A DNA stretch of 64,000 nt, taken from Devosia sp. Lineage in GTDB: Bacteria; Pseudomonadota; Alphaproteobacteria; Rhizobiales; Devosiaceae. Below the pieces are notes generated by a model, which was given only the letters and a program-made list of their open reading frames with translations, did not search any database and was not told the origin of the DNA. Below, piece by piece: positions 1 to 9,120 of this stretch. The position numbers and the translations under genes were made by a program. The stretch covers positions 1 through 64,000 of the forward strand of contig NZ_JAUYGL010000112.1 of the NCBI RefSeq assembly GCF_030689745.1, given 5' to 3'. How positions within the stretch are numbered: position 1 is the stretch's first letter; each line of letters begins with the position of its first letter.

Positions 1-151
1 GCCGGGTGGAAGTTCGTCTCTTCCACAGGTTCCAGTCCGGCCGTGTGGGGGCGAGCGATCCCCGTGCCGCCGTACAGTTCCAAAAACCGGCGCCCCGAGG
101 CGGTTTCCGTCTCACTATTTTACCTTACCAGAGGCGAAACCCGCCTCGGGG
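1..151 (+). ncRNA. Candidate structured RNA, copy A (upstream of threonine ammonia-lyase)
   Basis: Positions 1-92 match the minus strand of 56679-56588 with a single difference at position 10. A first hairpin is GTGGAAG / CTTCCAC (about 6-26). A second region can fold as CGGC 38-41 with GCCG 66-69 enclosing GGGG 47-50 with CCCC 60-63, and GGTT 28-31 may close on AACC 85-88. A long hairpin follows, with left arm 93-107 and right arm 136-151. Its arm sequences differ from copy B but still pair. The element ends 106 bases before the ilvA start. It could be a 5' leader element or a separate small RNA. The left edge may lie outside the window. The family is not recognised. Confidence 0.6.
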
Positions 152-257
152 CCCGCTCCTGTTGTGACAACCGCGATGCAGGCGGCGCTTCCGCACGCCC
201 GGTGTTGACAAATTTGCCCCCAGAGCGTTGCTCGCGGACATGATTGGAGTGCCCGCC

Positions 258-1766
258 ATGCAGGACTATGTCCGCCGTATCCTGACCTCGTCGGTCTATG
301 AAGTCGCCGAGGAAACCCCGCTGGAGCCGATGACCCTGCTCTCGGCCCGGCTGGGCGCCGATGTGCTGCTCAAGCGCGAGGACATGCAGCCGGTGTTCTC
401 GTTCAAGATTCGCGGTGCGCATAACCGGATTGCCCAGCTCAGTGCCCCGGAACGGGCGCGCGGGGTGATCTGCGCCTCGGCCGGCAACCATGCCCAGGGC
501 GTGGCGCTGTCGGCCAACCGGCTGGGCATTCGCGCCATTGTGGTGATGCCAACCACGACGCCGGAAATCAAGATCAATGCGGTGCGCAAGCGCGGCGGCG
601 AAGTGGTACTGTTCGGCGACGGCTTTGACGCGGCGCGTGGCCATGCCGCGCATCTGGCGGAAAAGCACGGCTATGTCGTGGTGCACCCGTTTGACGATCC
701 CGATGTGATCGCCGGGCAAGGCACGATCGGCATGGAATTGCTGCGCCAGCATCCGGGACCGATCGGGGCGATCTATGTGCCGATCGGCGGCGGCGGGCTG
801 GCGGCCGGCATTGCCGCCTTCGTCAAGTTCCTGCGCCCCGAAATCCGCATTATCGGGGTCGAGCCGGAAGAGGCGGCCAGCATGCAGGCGGCCATCGCGG
901 CGGGCCACCCGGTGGCGCTCGACCAGGTGGGGCTGTTTGCCGATGGCGTGGCCGTGCGGCAGGTTGGCGAGGAGACCTTCCGGATCTGTCGCGAACTGCT
1001 CGACGATATCGTCACCGTGACGGCCGATGAAATCTGCGCGGCGATCAAGGATATTTTTGACGACCACCGCGCCATTGCCGAACCCGCGGGGGCGCTGGCG
1101 CTGGCCGGATTGCGCCGTCAGGTCGAGCAGGGCGCGGCCCCCCAAGGGGCGCTGATCGCCATCAATTCGGGCGCCAATGTCAATTTTGACCGGCTGCGCT
1201 ATGTCGCCGAGCGGGCCGAGATCGGCGAGCGCGCCGAGGCGCTGCTGGCTGTGGAGATCCCTGAGCATCCCGGCAGCTACCGCAGCTTCATGCGCCTGCT
1301 CGGACCGCGCTCGATCACCGAATTCAACTACCGCTTTGCCCATGGCGCCAGCGCCAAGATCTTTGTCGGGGTCAAGCTGACCGGGGGCGATGCCGAAAAG
1401 CACGAGATCATCGCGCTGCTGCGCGGCAACAGGCTGGGCGTCATCGACATGACCGACAACGAAGTGGCCAAGCTGCATGTGCGCTACATGGTGGGCGGGC
1501 GTGTCGCCGATCTCAAGGACGAGGTGGTCTATCGCTTCCAGTTCCCCGAGCGGCCCGGCGCCTTGCTGAAGTTCCTCGAGGGGCTCAATGACGCCTGGAA
1601 CATTTCGCTGTTCCACTATCGCAATCACGGTGCCGATTATGGACGGGTGCTGGTGGGCGTGCAGGTGCCGGTCGAGACCCATGCCGATTTCATCGCCCAT
1701 ATCGATGCGGTCGGCTTCCCCTATTGGGAGGAGACCAACAACCCGGCCTATCGGCAGTTCCTGTAA
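258..1766 (+). CDS. ilvA: Threonine ammonia-lyase (threonine dehydratase), PLP-dependent
   Basis: Deaminates threonine to 2-oxobutanoate, the first committed step to isoleucine. The protein is 502 aa. The PLP lysine sits in PVFSFKIRGAHN (about residue 50), followed by SAGNHAQGVA and the glycine-rich phosphate loop GGGGLAAG. This is the fold-type II catalytic domain, about residues 1-320. Two C-terminal ACT-like regulatory segments start near VEIPEHPGSYRSF (about 330) and FQFPERPGALLKF (about 425), the arrangement of the long, isoleucine-inhibited biosynthetic enzyme. Start 258 is preferred because GGAG lies 8 bases upstream; 240 (ATG) and 228 (TTG) are in frame. The gene stands alone behind the structured element at 1-151. 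Confidence 0.95.
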   Translation: MQDYVRRILTSSVYEVAEETPLEPMTLLSARLGADVLLKREDMQPVFSFKIRGAHNRIAQLSAPERARGVICASAGNHAQGVALSANRLGIRAIVVMPTTTPEIKINAVRKRGGEVVLFGDGFDAARGHAAHLAEKHGYVVVHPFDDPDVIAGQGTIGMELLRQHPGPIGAIYVPIGGGGLAAGIAAFVKFLRPEIRIIGVEPEEAASMQAAIAAGHPVALDQVGLFADGVAVRQVGEETFRICRELLDDIVTVTADEICAAIKDIFDDHRAIAEPAGALALAGLRRQVEQGAAPQGALIAINSGANVNFDRLRYVAERAEIGERAEALLAVEIPEHPGSYRSFMRLLGPRSITEFNYRFAHGASAKIFVGVKLTGGDAEKHEIIALLRGNRLGVIDMTDNEVAKLHVRYMVGGRVADLKDEVVYRFQFPERPGALLKFLEGLNDAWNISLFHYRNHGADYGRVLVGVQVPVETHADFIAHIDAVGFPYWEETNNPAYRQFL

Positions 1767-1943
1767 GAATACAATGGCTGTCGTTAGGGTGATATAAAGG
1801 AGCACTAGCGTCCAAGGCCCTGATTTTGGCTGATTTATATTGCAATCGGACGGCCCCGACGCCATCTACTCACCACCACGCCACCCAATTGACTGATCAT
1901 CCCTGCCCCCCGATCAACCAACACGAACGAGCCGGAGACGCTG

Positions 1944-3191
1944 ATGTGGACCAACAGAACACCAATCCTGATGCTGCTGAGCAGCGTTGCGACCGCCGCC
2001 CTGATGAGCCAGGCCAGCGCGCTTGAAGCCCAGGCCTTCGTTGATCGCGTCGCAACCGTCTGGAAGACGCAGGGTTACGATCTGCAGTTCGGGCCGGCCA
2101 CGCTGGATGGCGATACCATCACCGTCGATGGCGTGACCGTCACCATCATCGACCCTGTCGAGGTATCGACTGACCCCATGGTCCTTGACACCGAAATCAC
2201 CTTTTCCGGCGTCTCGGAAGGCGCTGACGGCAGCTATACCGCCCAGACCATCACCATCCCCGACATCGACAGCGATTTTAGCGCCGATCCGGTCGGCCAC
2301 ATAACGCTGAGCGACATTCGCCTGAACGGCTTCTACTTGCCAGGCGGTGACACCGTTTCGGCTATCGAGAGCATGCAGTGGCTGGAGTCGGCCTCGACCG
2401 GTCCGCTGTCCATCACCCGTGATGGCGAAGAGGTCATTGCCGTTGAGTCGATGGAAACCGTCACCACCTTCAATCCGAGCCAGAACAGCGCTGAACTCAT
2501 CGGCCTGGACTCGAGCTTCGCCATCAACGGAATCACTGTCGACCTGTCCACCGTCAGCGAAGAGGACCCCGAAGCCGGCGCGATTATCGACGCCCTCGGC
2601 CTGACCTCGATTGCTGGCAACATCAGCAGCGACATGACCTGGACAATGGCTGACGGCCAGGCCACCATCAACCAGTTCCTGTTCGACTTCGCCGATATTG
2701 GCGCGCTGGACCTTCGGGCCGACGTGACGGGTCTCACGCCGGCGGTGCTCGACCAGATCATGGCCATGCAGACCGATATGGCCGCCGATGGCGAGATGAC
2801 CGACGAAATGGCTCAAGCGCAGATGATGAGCGGCATGGCCATCATGCAGGGCGTGTCCATTGTCGGCGCTTCGGTGCGCTATGACGATGCGTCGCTGGCC
2901 GGCAAGCTGCTGGACTTCTTTGCCGCCCAGTCCGGTGCCGATCGCGCCAGGTTCGTGGCGGGCCTGAAGTCGACGCTGCCGATGATGGTTGGCCAATCGG
3001 GCATTCCGGCCCTCAAGGACATCGTGGTGCCGCCGGTTGAAGCCTTCCTCGACAATCCGGAAAGCCTCGAAATCCGGATCGCGCCGCCATCGCCGACCTC
3101 GGTTCTGGTGGTGATGGCCGCCGCCGCCAATCCCGCTGGCCTGATCAAGGCGCTGGGACTGGTGATCGAAGCCAATACACCAGCCCAATAG
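1944..3191 (+). CDS. Secreted protein of unknown function
   Basis: A 415-aa protein with an N-terminal signal peptide: a short basic start, a hydrophobic stretch, then a likely cleavage after SQASA (about residue 27). The mature part is acidic and rich in Ile, Thr, Asp and Val, with many short alternating strands, which suggests a beta-rich periplasmic or surface protein. The stretch around residues 270-300 is rich in Met. I do not recognise the family. GGAG is placed 9 bases before the ATG. A strong GC-rich hairpin follows the stop. It appears to be a single-gene unit. Confidence 0.75.
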   Translation: MWTNRTPILMLLSSVATAALMSQASALEAQAFVDRVATVWKTQGYDLQFGPATLDGDTITVDGVTVTIIDPVEVSTDPMVLDTEITFSGVSEGADGSYTAQTITIPDIDSDFSADPVGHITLSDIRLNGFYLPGGDTVSAIESMQWLESASTGPLSITRDGEEVIAVESMETVTTFNPSQNSAELIGLDSSFAINGITVDLSTVSEEDPEAGAIIDALGLTSIAGNISSDMTWTMADGQATINQFLFDFADIGALDLRADVTGLTPAVLDQIMAMQTDMAADGEMTDEMAQAQMMSGMAIMQGVSIVGASVRYDDASLAGKLLDFFAAQSGADRARFVAGLKSTLPMMVGQSGIPALKDIVVPPVEAFLDNPESLEIRIAPPSPTSVLVVMAAAANPAGLIKALGLVIEANTPAQ

Positions 3192-3198
3192 GCTGATC

Positions 3199-3226
3199 CG
3201 GGAGCGGCCCTCACGGGCCGCTCCCG
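3199..3226 (+). terminator. Perfect 12-bp hairpin after the secreted-protein gene
   Basis: CGGGAGCGGCCC pairs exactly with GGGCCGCTCCCG across a TCAC loop, 8 bases after the stop at 3191. No T-run follows, so it may end transcription inefficiently or simply protect the mRNA 3' end. Confidence 0.55.
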
Positions 3227-3263
3227 ATCCTCCTGGGTGAAAAATTGAGAAAGTTCAGGCATA

Positions 3264-3974
3264 GTGGGCGATATGAATGATTTGACGCCACCAAGCCGCA
3301 GCCTCAGCCACGTCACCGACTGGGTGTTTGACCTCGACAACACGCTGTATCCGCGCAGCTGCAATCTGTTTGCGCAGATTGATATCAACATCACCCATTA
3401 TGTGATGGCGCTGACCGAGCTCGAGTTCGACGCGGCGCGGACGCTGCAAAAGAGCTATTATCGCGACTTCGGCACCACGCTGAACGGCCTGATGAGCCAG
3501 CACAAGGTCGACCCGGACCATTTTCTCGATACGGTTCATGCCATCGACTATTCGCCGGTGGCGCCGCATCCCGATCTGGTCGAGGTGATTACCGCCCTGC
3601 CCGGGCGAAAGTTCATTCTGACCAATGGCGATACCGGCCATGCCCGCGCCGTGCTGGCGCGGCTGGGCGGGGCCGAGCTGTTCGAGCATGTGCACGATAT
3701 CCGCGCCATGACCTTTGTGCCCAAGCCGCACCGCGCGGCCTATGAGGGATTTTTTGCCCTGCATGGCATCGATCCGACCAGGGCGGTGATGTTCGACGAT
3801 CTGGAAAAGAACCTGGTCGTGCCGCACGAGGTTGGCATGGCCACCGTGCAGGTCGTGGCCGGTGAAGACTTCGCCCATGAGCAGGTGGAAGCCTGGGAGC
3901 TGAGCCGCAGCGCGGGCGCGCATGTCCATCATTTGACCGACGATCTGACCCGGTTCCTGCGCGAGCGGCCCTAG
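3264..3974 (+). CDS. HAD-family pyrimidine 5'-nucleotidase-like hydrolase
   Basis: A 236-aa HAD hydrolase. Motif I is FDLDNTLYP (nucleophile Asp and acid/base Asp), motif II is ILTNGD, the conserved Lys is in VPKPHR, and motif III is MFDDLEKN. The wording of motif I and the following NLFAQID is typical of the SDT1/pyrimidine 5'-nucleotidase group, which dephosphorylates UMP or CMP. The exact substrate is inferred. GTG at 3264 and ATG at 3273 are both possible starts and neither has a strong ribosome site. The stop touches the convergent VOC gene. Confidence 0.85.
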   Translation: MGDMNDLTPPSRSLSHVTDWVFDLDNTLYPRSCNLFAQIDINITHYVMALTELEFDAARTLQKSYYRDFGTTLNGLMSQHKVDPDHFLDTVHAIDYSPVAPHPDLVEVITALPGRKFILTNGDTGHARAVLARLGGAELFEHVHDIRAMTFVPKPHRAAYEGFFALHGIDPTRAVMFDDLEKNLVVPHEVGMATVQVVAGEDFAHEQVEAWELSRSAGAHVHHLTDDLTRFLRERP

Positions 3975-4343
3975 TCACATATTGTTCAGATGCAGCAGAT
4001 TGCCGTCGGGATCCTTGAACCACGCGCCTTTGAAGTCGCCGGCCACATGGATATCCCCGCGCCGCTCCATCATGTCATAATGCTCGAAGGTCACATTTTT
4101 GGCCCGGAGGGCGGCGACAATATCGTCAAACTGGGTGCCCACGCCCCAGACCACGGCATTGGCCTGATTGGTGCCTGCGAAATCGGAGAGGTAAACCACC
4201 AGCGCGGTCGTCCCGGTTCGCAAGGTCAGCACTGAACCGTCGTCCTCGAGCAGGTCGAGGCCGAGCGTGGCAGTGTAGAAATCCCTGGCGCGATCGATAT
4301 CATGGACGGCAACAATGGCAGATGAATCGATGTCCTTGAGCAT
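3975..4343 (-). CDS. VOC family (glyoxalase/bleomycin-resistance fold) protein
   Basis: A 122-aa single-module vicinal oxygen chelate protein. It begins with AIVAVHDIDRARDFYTATLG and ends with GAWFKDPDGNLLHLNNM, the standard first and last strands of the fold, with likely metal ligands His and Glu/Asp spread across the paired betaalphabetabetabeta units. Substrate unknown: such small VOC proteins may be lyases, dioxygenases or binding proteins. GGGAGG lies upstream of the ATG. It converges with the HAD gene with no gap. Confidence 0.8.
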   Translation of the reverse strand: MLKDIDSSAIVAVHDIDRARDFYTATLGLDLLEDDGSVLTLRTGTTALVVYLSDFAGTNQANAVVWGVGTQFDDIVAALRAKNVTFEHYDMMERRGDIHVAGDFKGAWFKDPDGNLLHLNNM

Positions 4344-4501
4344 GATGCCCTCCCGATGGGCTGATGAGAGACAAGGTTAGGCCCGCCGCCGCCGGTCGTC
4401 CAGCGCGCGCTTTACAGGGCAATGGGCAGATCGCAAGGACCCCATCATCCATCGTCATACACCGATGAAGAAACACCTACTGCAACAACAGGAAAAACCC
4501 C

Positions 4502-5491
4502 ATGGAATATCGTCGTTTGGGAAAGTCTGGCCTGAAGGTCAGCGAAGTCTCACTGGGGAGTTGGGTCACCTTCTCCAAGCAGGTCGACCACGCCGAAGCC
4601 ATGGCGCTGATGAGCCTGGCCTATGATGAGGGCATCAATTTCTTCGACAATGCCGAAGGCTATGAGGCCGGCGAGTCCGAAACCCTGATGGGCGCAGCGC
4701 TGAAGGATCTCGGCTGGAGCCGGGACAGCTTTGTGGTGTCTTCCAAGGTGTTCTGGGGTGGCAGCAAGCCGACGCAGAAAGGCCTGAGCCGCAAGCATGT
4801 CACCGAGGCCTGCCACGCGGCGCTCAAGCGGCTGCAGGTGGATTATCTGGATCTGTACTTCTGCCACCGACCCGACATCGACACACCCATTGAGGAGACG
4901 GTGTGGGCGATGCACAATCTGGTGACCCAGGGCAAGATTCTCTATTGGGGCACCTCGGAATGGAACGCCCAGCAGTTGACCGAGGCCTGGGCCGTGGCCA
5001 GGGACCTCAAGATCACCGCGCCGGTGATGGAGCAGCCACAATACAATCTGTTCACCCGCGAAAAGGTCGAGAACGACTATCTGCCGCTCTATGATCTGAT
5101 GGGCCTGGGCACCACCATCTGGTCGCCGCTGGCCTCGGGCGCACTGACCGGCAAGTACAATGACGGCATCCCCGAGGACAGCCGCTTCAACCTGCCAGGC
5201 TATGAGTGGCTCAAGGAGGCCTGGACCAGCGAAGCCGGCCAGGCGAAGCTGGAAAAGGTCAAGCTGCTGGCCGGGCTGGCCAAGGATATCGGCCTGCCCA
5301 TTCACCATCTGGCGCTGCTGTGGTGCCTGAACAACCCCCATGTCTCGACGGTGATTCTGGGTGCGTCCAGGAAATCCCAGCTGGCCGACAACCTTTCGGC
5401 GCTGGATTCCAAGGCCAGGCTGACACCCGATGTGATCGAGAAAATTGAAGCCATCATGGGCAACAAGCCGGCCGAACGGCAGCGCTTCTAG
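4502..5491 (+). CDS. Aldo/keto reductase of the potassium-channel beta-subunit type
   Basis: A 329-aa NADPH-dependent aldo/keto reductase. The catalytic Asp-Tyr-Lys-His tetrad is visible as FFDNAEGY, SSKVFW and YFCHRPD. NADPH-binding residues lie near the C-terminus (VILGASRKSQL). The N-terminus MEYRRLGKSGLKVSEVSLGS and the overall length match the YghZ/Kv-beta branch, which reduces aldehydes such as methylglyoxal. The physiological substrate is not visible from sequence. AGGA precedes the ATG. It is a single gene in a 158-bp promoter gap after the VOC gene. Confidence 0.9.
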   Translation: MEYRRLGKSGLKVSEVSLGSWVTFSKQVDHAEAMALMSLAYDEGINFFDNAEGYEAGESETLMGAALKDLGWSRDSFVVSSKVFWGGSKPTQKGLSRKHVTEACHAALKRLQVDYLDLYFCHRPDIDTPIEETVWAMHNLVTQGKILYWGTSEWNAQQLTEAWAVARDLKITAPVMEQPQYNLFTREKVENDYLPLYDLMGLGTTIWSPLASGALTGKYNDGIPEDSRFNLPGYEWLKEAWTSEAGQAKLEKVKLLAGLAKDIGLPIHHLALLWCLNNPHVSTVILGASRKSQLADNLSALDSKARLTPDVIEKIEAIMGNKPAERQRF

Positions 5492-5598
5492 CCCCGGCCC
5501 ATTGGCCTTCCCGGCCCGGTCGGGAAGGTCTGCCGCTATGGCGCCGGGCGCCATGCAATTGTATTCCCCGCCACCTGGCGCCGGGCTAGGATCATCGC

Positions 5599-7476
5599 AT
5601 GACCGACCTTCCCGGGCGCCGCCCGCCGCCCCTTGCCAGCAAGACCCCGAGTTTTCGCGAGCGCGTCGACAATCTGCGCCATCTCGGCCGGTTGCTGGCG
5701 CAGATCTGGCGCACCAGCAAGTCACTGACCGCGGCCAGTTTCGGGTTGCGGCTGGTGGCCTCGCTGCAGCCGATTGCCCTGCTTTATGTCGGCAAGCTGA
5801 TCATCGACGAAGTGGTGCGGCTGACCGGCAGTACCCCGCCGGGCCCCGATTTTGCCGATTGGTGGAGCAGTGGCGCGCTGACGCCCGTCATCGTCCTGCT
5901 GCTGGTCGAACTGGCGCTGGTGCTGGCGTCCGATCTATTGACGCGCATTACCGGGCTGGTGGATTCGATCCTGTCGGAGCTGCACTCCAATACCGTCAGC
6001 GTCGAGTTGATGGCCCATGCCGCCACGCTCGATCTGGTGCATTTTGAATCGGCTGAATATCAGGACAAGCTGGAGCGCGCGCGGCGGCAGGCCGCAGGAC
6101 GCAATGCGCTGCTGAGCCAGATGTTCGGACAGGCGCAGGACATCATCACCGTGGCGACGCTGGCGGCGGGCCTGTTCGTCTATGCGCCCTGGCTGATCCT
6201 GCTGCTGCCGCTGAGCTTTGTGCCTGCGGTGTGGGGCGAGGCAAGGTTCAACACGCTGGCCTATATGATGAGCCGCTGGCGCACGCCGGAACGGCGCGAG
6301 CTGGAATATATCCGCCATGTCGGGGCCAGTGCCGAGACGGCCAAGGAAATCAAGCTGTTCGGCCTGGGCGGCTTTCTGATCGAGCGGTTCAAGACGCTGG
6401 CGCAGCGGATCTTTGCCGATAATCGCCGCATCGCGATGCAGCGCTCGTTCTGGGGGGCGCTGTTCTCGGCAATCTCGACGCTGACCTATTATGGCGCCTA
6501 TGGCTTTATTGTCTGGCGCACCATTGTGGGGGATTTTTCCATCGGTGACCTGGCGTTTCTGTCAGGCTCGTTTCTGCGGCTCAATGGATTGTTCCAGAAG
6601 CTGCTGCTCGGCTTCACCCAGATTGCGGGGCAGTCAATGTATCTCGACGACCTGTTCTCGTTCTTCGAGATCGAGCCCGGCATCGTGTCGCCGGCGACGC
6701 CCAAGCCGTTCCCAGACCCGATCGCCAGCGGCATCGTGTTTGAGGATGTCGGCTTTCGCTATCCCGATACCAGGACCTGGGCGCTGCGCCATCTCAGCTT
6801 CACGCTGCAGGCCGGCGAAACGCTGGCCCTGGTGGGGGAAAACGGGGCGGGCAAGACCACCATCGTCAAGCTGCTGACCCGGCTCTACGATCCCGATGAA
6901 GGCCGCATCACCGTGGACGGCATCGATCTGCGGGATTTTGCCGTCAGCGATATCCACGCCCATATCGGGGTGATCTTTCAGGATTTCATCCGCTACAGCC
7001 TCAGCGCCCGCGACAATATCGGGGTGGGGCGCATTGAGGCGCAGCAGGATATGGAGCGGATTGCCAGCGCGGCCGAGCGGAGCCTGGCCGATGCGGTGAT
7101 CGCCAAGCTGCCGCAGGGCTATGACCAGCAATTGGGGCGCCTGTTCAACAAGGGGCGCGATCTGAGCGGCGGCGAGTGGCAGAAGGTGGCGATTGCCCGC
7201 GCCTATATGCGCGATGCCGGGCTGATCATTCTGGACGAGCCCACCGCAGCCCTTGACGCCAAGGCGGAGGCCGAAGTGTTCTCGCGCTTCAAGAGCCTGG
7301 CGGCCGGCAAGACTGCGGTGATCATCTCGCACCGCTTTTCGACCGTACGCATGGCCGATCGCATTCTGGTGCTGGAGAATGGCGCCATTCTCGAAGCGGG
7401 CACCCATGCCGAGCTGCTGGCGCTGCGGGGCCACTATGCCGAGCTGTTCGAGCTGCAGGCGGCGGGCTACCGCTAG
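5599..7476 (+). CDS. ABC exporter, fused membrane and ATP-binding domains
   Basis: A 625-aa half-transporter. Residues about 1-340 hold the type I exporter membrane domain with around six hydrophobic helices. Residues about 365-610 hold the nucleotide-binding domain: Walker A GENGAGKTT, Q-loop VIFQDF, signature LSGGEWQKVAIAR, Walker B LIILDEPTAALD and H-loop ISHRFS. It should work as a homodimer in the inner membrane. The substrate (lipid, peptide or drug) cannot be told. AGGA lies ahead of the ATG. The last four bases overlap the convergent acuI-like gene. Confidence 0.9.
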   Translation: MTDLPGRRPPPLASKTPSFRERVDNLRHLGRLLAQIWRTSKSLTAASFGLRLVASLQPIALLYVGKLIIDEVVRLTGSTPPGPDFADWWSSGALTPVIVLLLVELALVLASDLLTRITGLVDSILSELHSNTVSVELMAHAATLDLVHFESAEYQDKLERARRQAAGRNALLSQMFGQAQDIITVATLAAGLFVYAPWLILLLPLSFVPAVWGEARFNTLAYMMSRWRTPERRELEYIRHVGASAETAKEIKLFGLGGFLIERFKTLAQRIFADNRRIAMQRSFWGALFSAISTLTYYGAYGFIVWRTIVGDFSIGDLAFLSGSFLRLNGLFQKLLLGFTQIAGQSMYLDDLFSFFEIEPGIVSPATPKPFPDPIASGIVFEDVGFRYPDTRTWALRHLSFTLQAGETLALVGENGAGKTTIVKLLTRLYDPDEGRITVDGIDLRDFAVSDIHAHIGVIFQDFIRYSLSARDNIGVGRIEAQQDMERIASAAERSLADAVIAKLPQGYDQQLGRLFNKGRDLSGGEWQKVAIARAYMRDAGLIILDEPTAALDAKAEAEVFSRFKSLAAGKTAVIISHRFSTVRMADRILVLENGAILEAGTHAELLALRGHYAELFELQAAGYR

Positions 7477-8462
7477 TGCGGCCGCACCAGCACCCGCCCG
7501 TTGATCTGGCCGGCCAGGATCTGCTCGGCCGCTGCGGGCAGCTCTTCCAGCCCGATCTCGCGCACCAGCTTGCCATAGGCGGCAATGTCGAAGGTTTTGG
7601 CGATGCGCTGCCAGGCGGCGATACGGGTGGCATAGGGCTGCATCACGCTGTCGATGCCGATCAGGGTGACCCCGCGCAGGATGAAGGGCAGCACATTGGT
7701 GTTGAGCTCGATGCCACCTGCATTGCCCAGGCTGGCGACGGCGCCGCCATAGTTGATCTGCTTGAGCAGCTTGCCCAGCACCTTGCCGCCGACGCTGTCG
7801 ATGGCCGCCGCCCAGCGGGCCGATTCCAGCACCTTGTCGGGCTGGGCGAGGAACTCGTTTCGGTCGACAATGCTGGCCGCGCCCAGGGCCTTGAGCGCCT
7901 CACCATGTTGCGGGCGGCCCGACAGCGCCGCCACGCTATAGCCCAGCCGGGCCAGCAGCGCGGTGGCAATCGAGCCAACGCCGCCGGCCGCCCCGGTGAC
8001 CAGCACCACGCCGGACTGGGGGCTGATGCCCGCCGCTTCCAGCCGGTTGATCGAGAGCATGGCGGTCAGTCCGGCCGTGCCCACCACCATGGCGTCGCGG
8101 GTGCTGAGCCCCTGGGGCAGCGGCACCAGCCAATCGGCATTGACCCGGGCGCGTTCGGCATAGCCGCCCCATTGCACTTCACCGACGCGCCAGCCGGTCA
8201 GCACCACTTCCTGCCCTTCTGCATAGCGATCATCGGCGCTGTGGCGCACCGTGCCGGCAAAATCGATGCCGGCGACATGGGGATAATTGCGCACCAGACC
8301 ACCGCCCCCGGTCAGGCAGAGCCCGTCCTTGTAGTTGAGGCCCGCCCAATCGATATCGACGGTCACATTGCCGGCAGGCAGGCTGGCCTCGTCAATCTCG
8401 GCGACAGTGGAAGTGACCTTCCCCCCGGCATCCCGATCGGTGAGCAGTGCGCGAAATCCCAT
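7473..8462 (-). CDS. acuI: Acrylyl-CoA reductase AcuI-type quinone oxidoreductase (MDR family)
   Basis: A 329-aa zinc-free medium-chain reductase of the YhdH/AcuI group, which reduces acryloyl-CoA to propionyl-CoA with NADPH. The GroES-like N-terminal part contains DWAGLNYKDGLCLTG and HVAGIDFAGTV. The Rossmann motif is VTGAAGGVGSIA, and the C-terminus ends in INGRVLVRPH, typical of this group. The symbol rests on family similarity alone: no DMSP or propionate genes lie nearby, so the true substrate may differ. AAGGA precedes the ATG. Confidence 0.8.
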   Translation of the reverse strand: MGFRALLTDRDAGGKVTSTVAEIDEASLPAGNVTVDIDWAGLNYKDGLCLTGGGGLVRNYPHVAGIDFAGTVRHSADDRYAEGQEVVLTGWRVGEVQWGGYAERARVNADWLVPLPQGLSTRDAMVVGTAGLTAMLSINRLEAAGISPQSGVVLVTGAAGGVGSIATALLARLGYSVAALSGRPQHGEALKALGAASIVDRNEFLAQPDKVLESARWAAAIDSVGGKVLGKLLKQINYGGAVASLGNAGGIELNTNVLPFILRGVTLIGIDSVMQPYATRIAAWQRIAKTFDIAAYGKLVREIGLEELPAAAEQILAGQINGRVLVRPH

Positions 8463-8823
8463 GGGACGATCCTTCGTGATAATCGGTGTTGGTGAGCAGT
8501 CTGCCCTGTCAGCGGTGATTTTCCAATCCGCGTCTGGACCGTCTGTTCAGGCTCAAATTGCGGTCAACTTGCATAATCGGCCAGTTGTGCCTATATTGAG
8601 CGCATACGTTTCAGCGCATCATAGCTGTCCAACAGCCGGATTACCGGCCTATTGGCTTTCCTGATTTTTGCGAGCGTGTTGTACCGACCAGCATGGTGCT
8701 GGGCGGTCGCGATGCCATTGGCTGCCTTTTGTGCGCCCGCATCGCGCTATTCGAGCACGGCCAGCGTTTCGCGGCCCCACAAATAAACTGGTTTCGGCAC
8801 AGTGCCGGAACAAATGAGAGAAA
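8463..8823. other. 361-bp intergenic region
   Basis: Divergent gap between the acuI-like gene and the small paralog pair, so it should hold promoters for both directions. I see no convincing coding frame, repeat or clear -35/-10 pair. The sequence around 8570-8610 is somewhat AT-richer than its surroundings and is the best place to look for the promoters. Confidence 0.4.
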
Positions 8824-9120
8824 ATGACACAGTTTGATTTCCAGGCGCCTGCCGCGCTTTACCTTGGCAGCGACTGGCACGCGGCGGCGGCCCAAGGGCC
8901 CCGCACCTTTCGTACCGCAGCCCAGGCCCTCCGCTTCGCACTTGAAGAGGCGGCCCCGGTCAGTCTCAAAGGCGCCAGCCTTGAGTTGAACGGCAAGCGC
9001 CATAGCAATGACCGGATGATCTGGCTCTACAGGAGCGCTGATTATCCGCTGCCGCGCAAGAAGCTGCACCAACCCAGCCGGGCCCGCTCGCGGGCTCTTG
9101 CCATTAAGGAGCCGACATGA
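8824..9120 (+). CDS. Small conserved-looking protein, first of a paralogous pair
   Basis: A 98-aa protein with no signal peptide or membrane segment. The middle part (FRTAAQALRFALEE, then LELNGKR and YPLPRKKL) aligns with the next gene (YRRFAKASEAIRFVMEE, LEVRSGR, YPLPRQEV), so the two arose by duplication. The C-terminal tail is basic. GAGAGA stands just before the ATG. The last bases overlap the next start as ATGA, indicating translational coupling. The function is unknown. Confidence 0.7.
   Translation: MTQFDFQAPAALYLGSDWHAAAAQGPRTFRTAAQALRFALEEAAPVSLKGASLELNGKRHSNDRMIWLYRSADYPLPRKKLHQPSRARSRALAIKEPT

Noticed and set aside
1..151. tmRNA, SRP RNA or 6S RNA as the identity of the repeated element
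   Set aside because: No tag-peptide frame or tRNA-like end, no SRP tetraloop core and no 6S open-bubble layout can be seen, and two copies in one window would be unusual for these.
43..243. Small ORF at the start of the window, similar to a minus-strand frame at 56365-56691
   Set aside because: The protein similarity comes from the conserved RNA element. In the diverged part the amino acids are not conserved while base pairing is, so it is not a coding repeat.
120..1865. Long open frame (581 codons) on the minus strand across ilvA
   Set aside because: It is antisense to a well-supported enzyme, lacks any recognisable domain and reads as His/Asp/Gly-rich text typical of the opposite strand of GC-rich genes.
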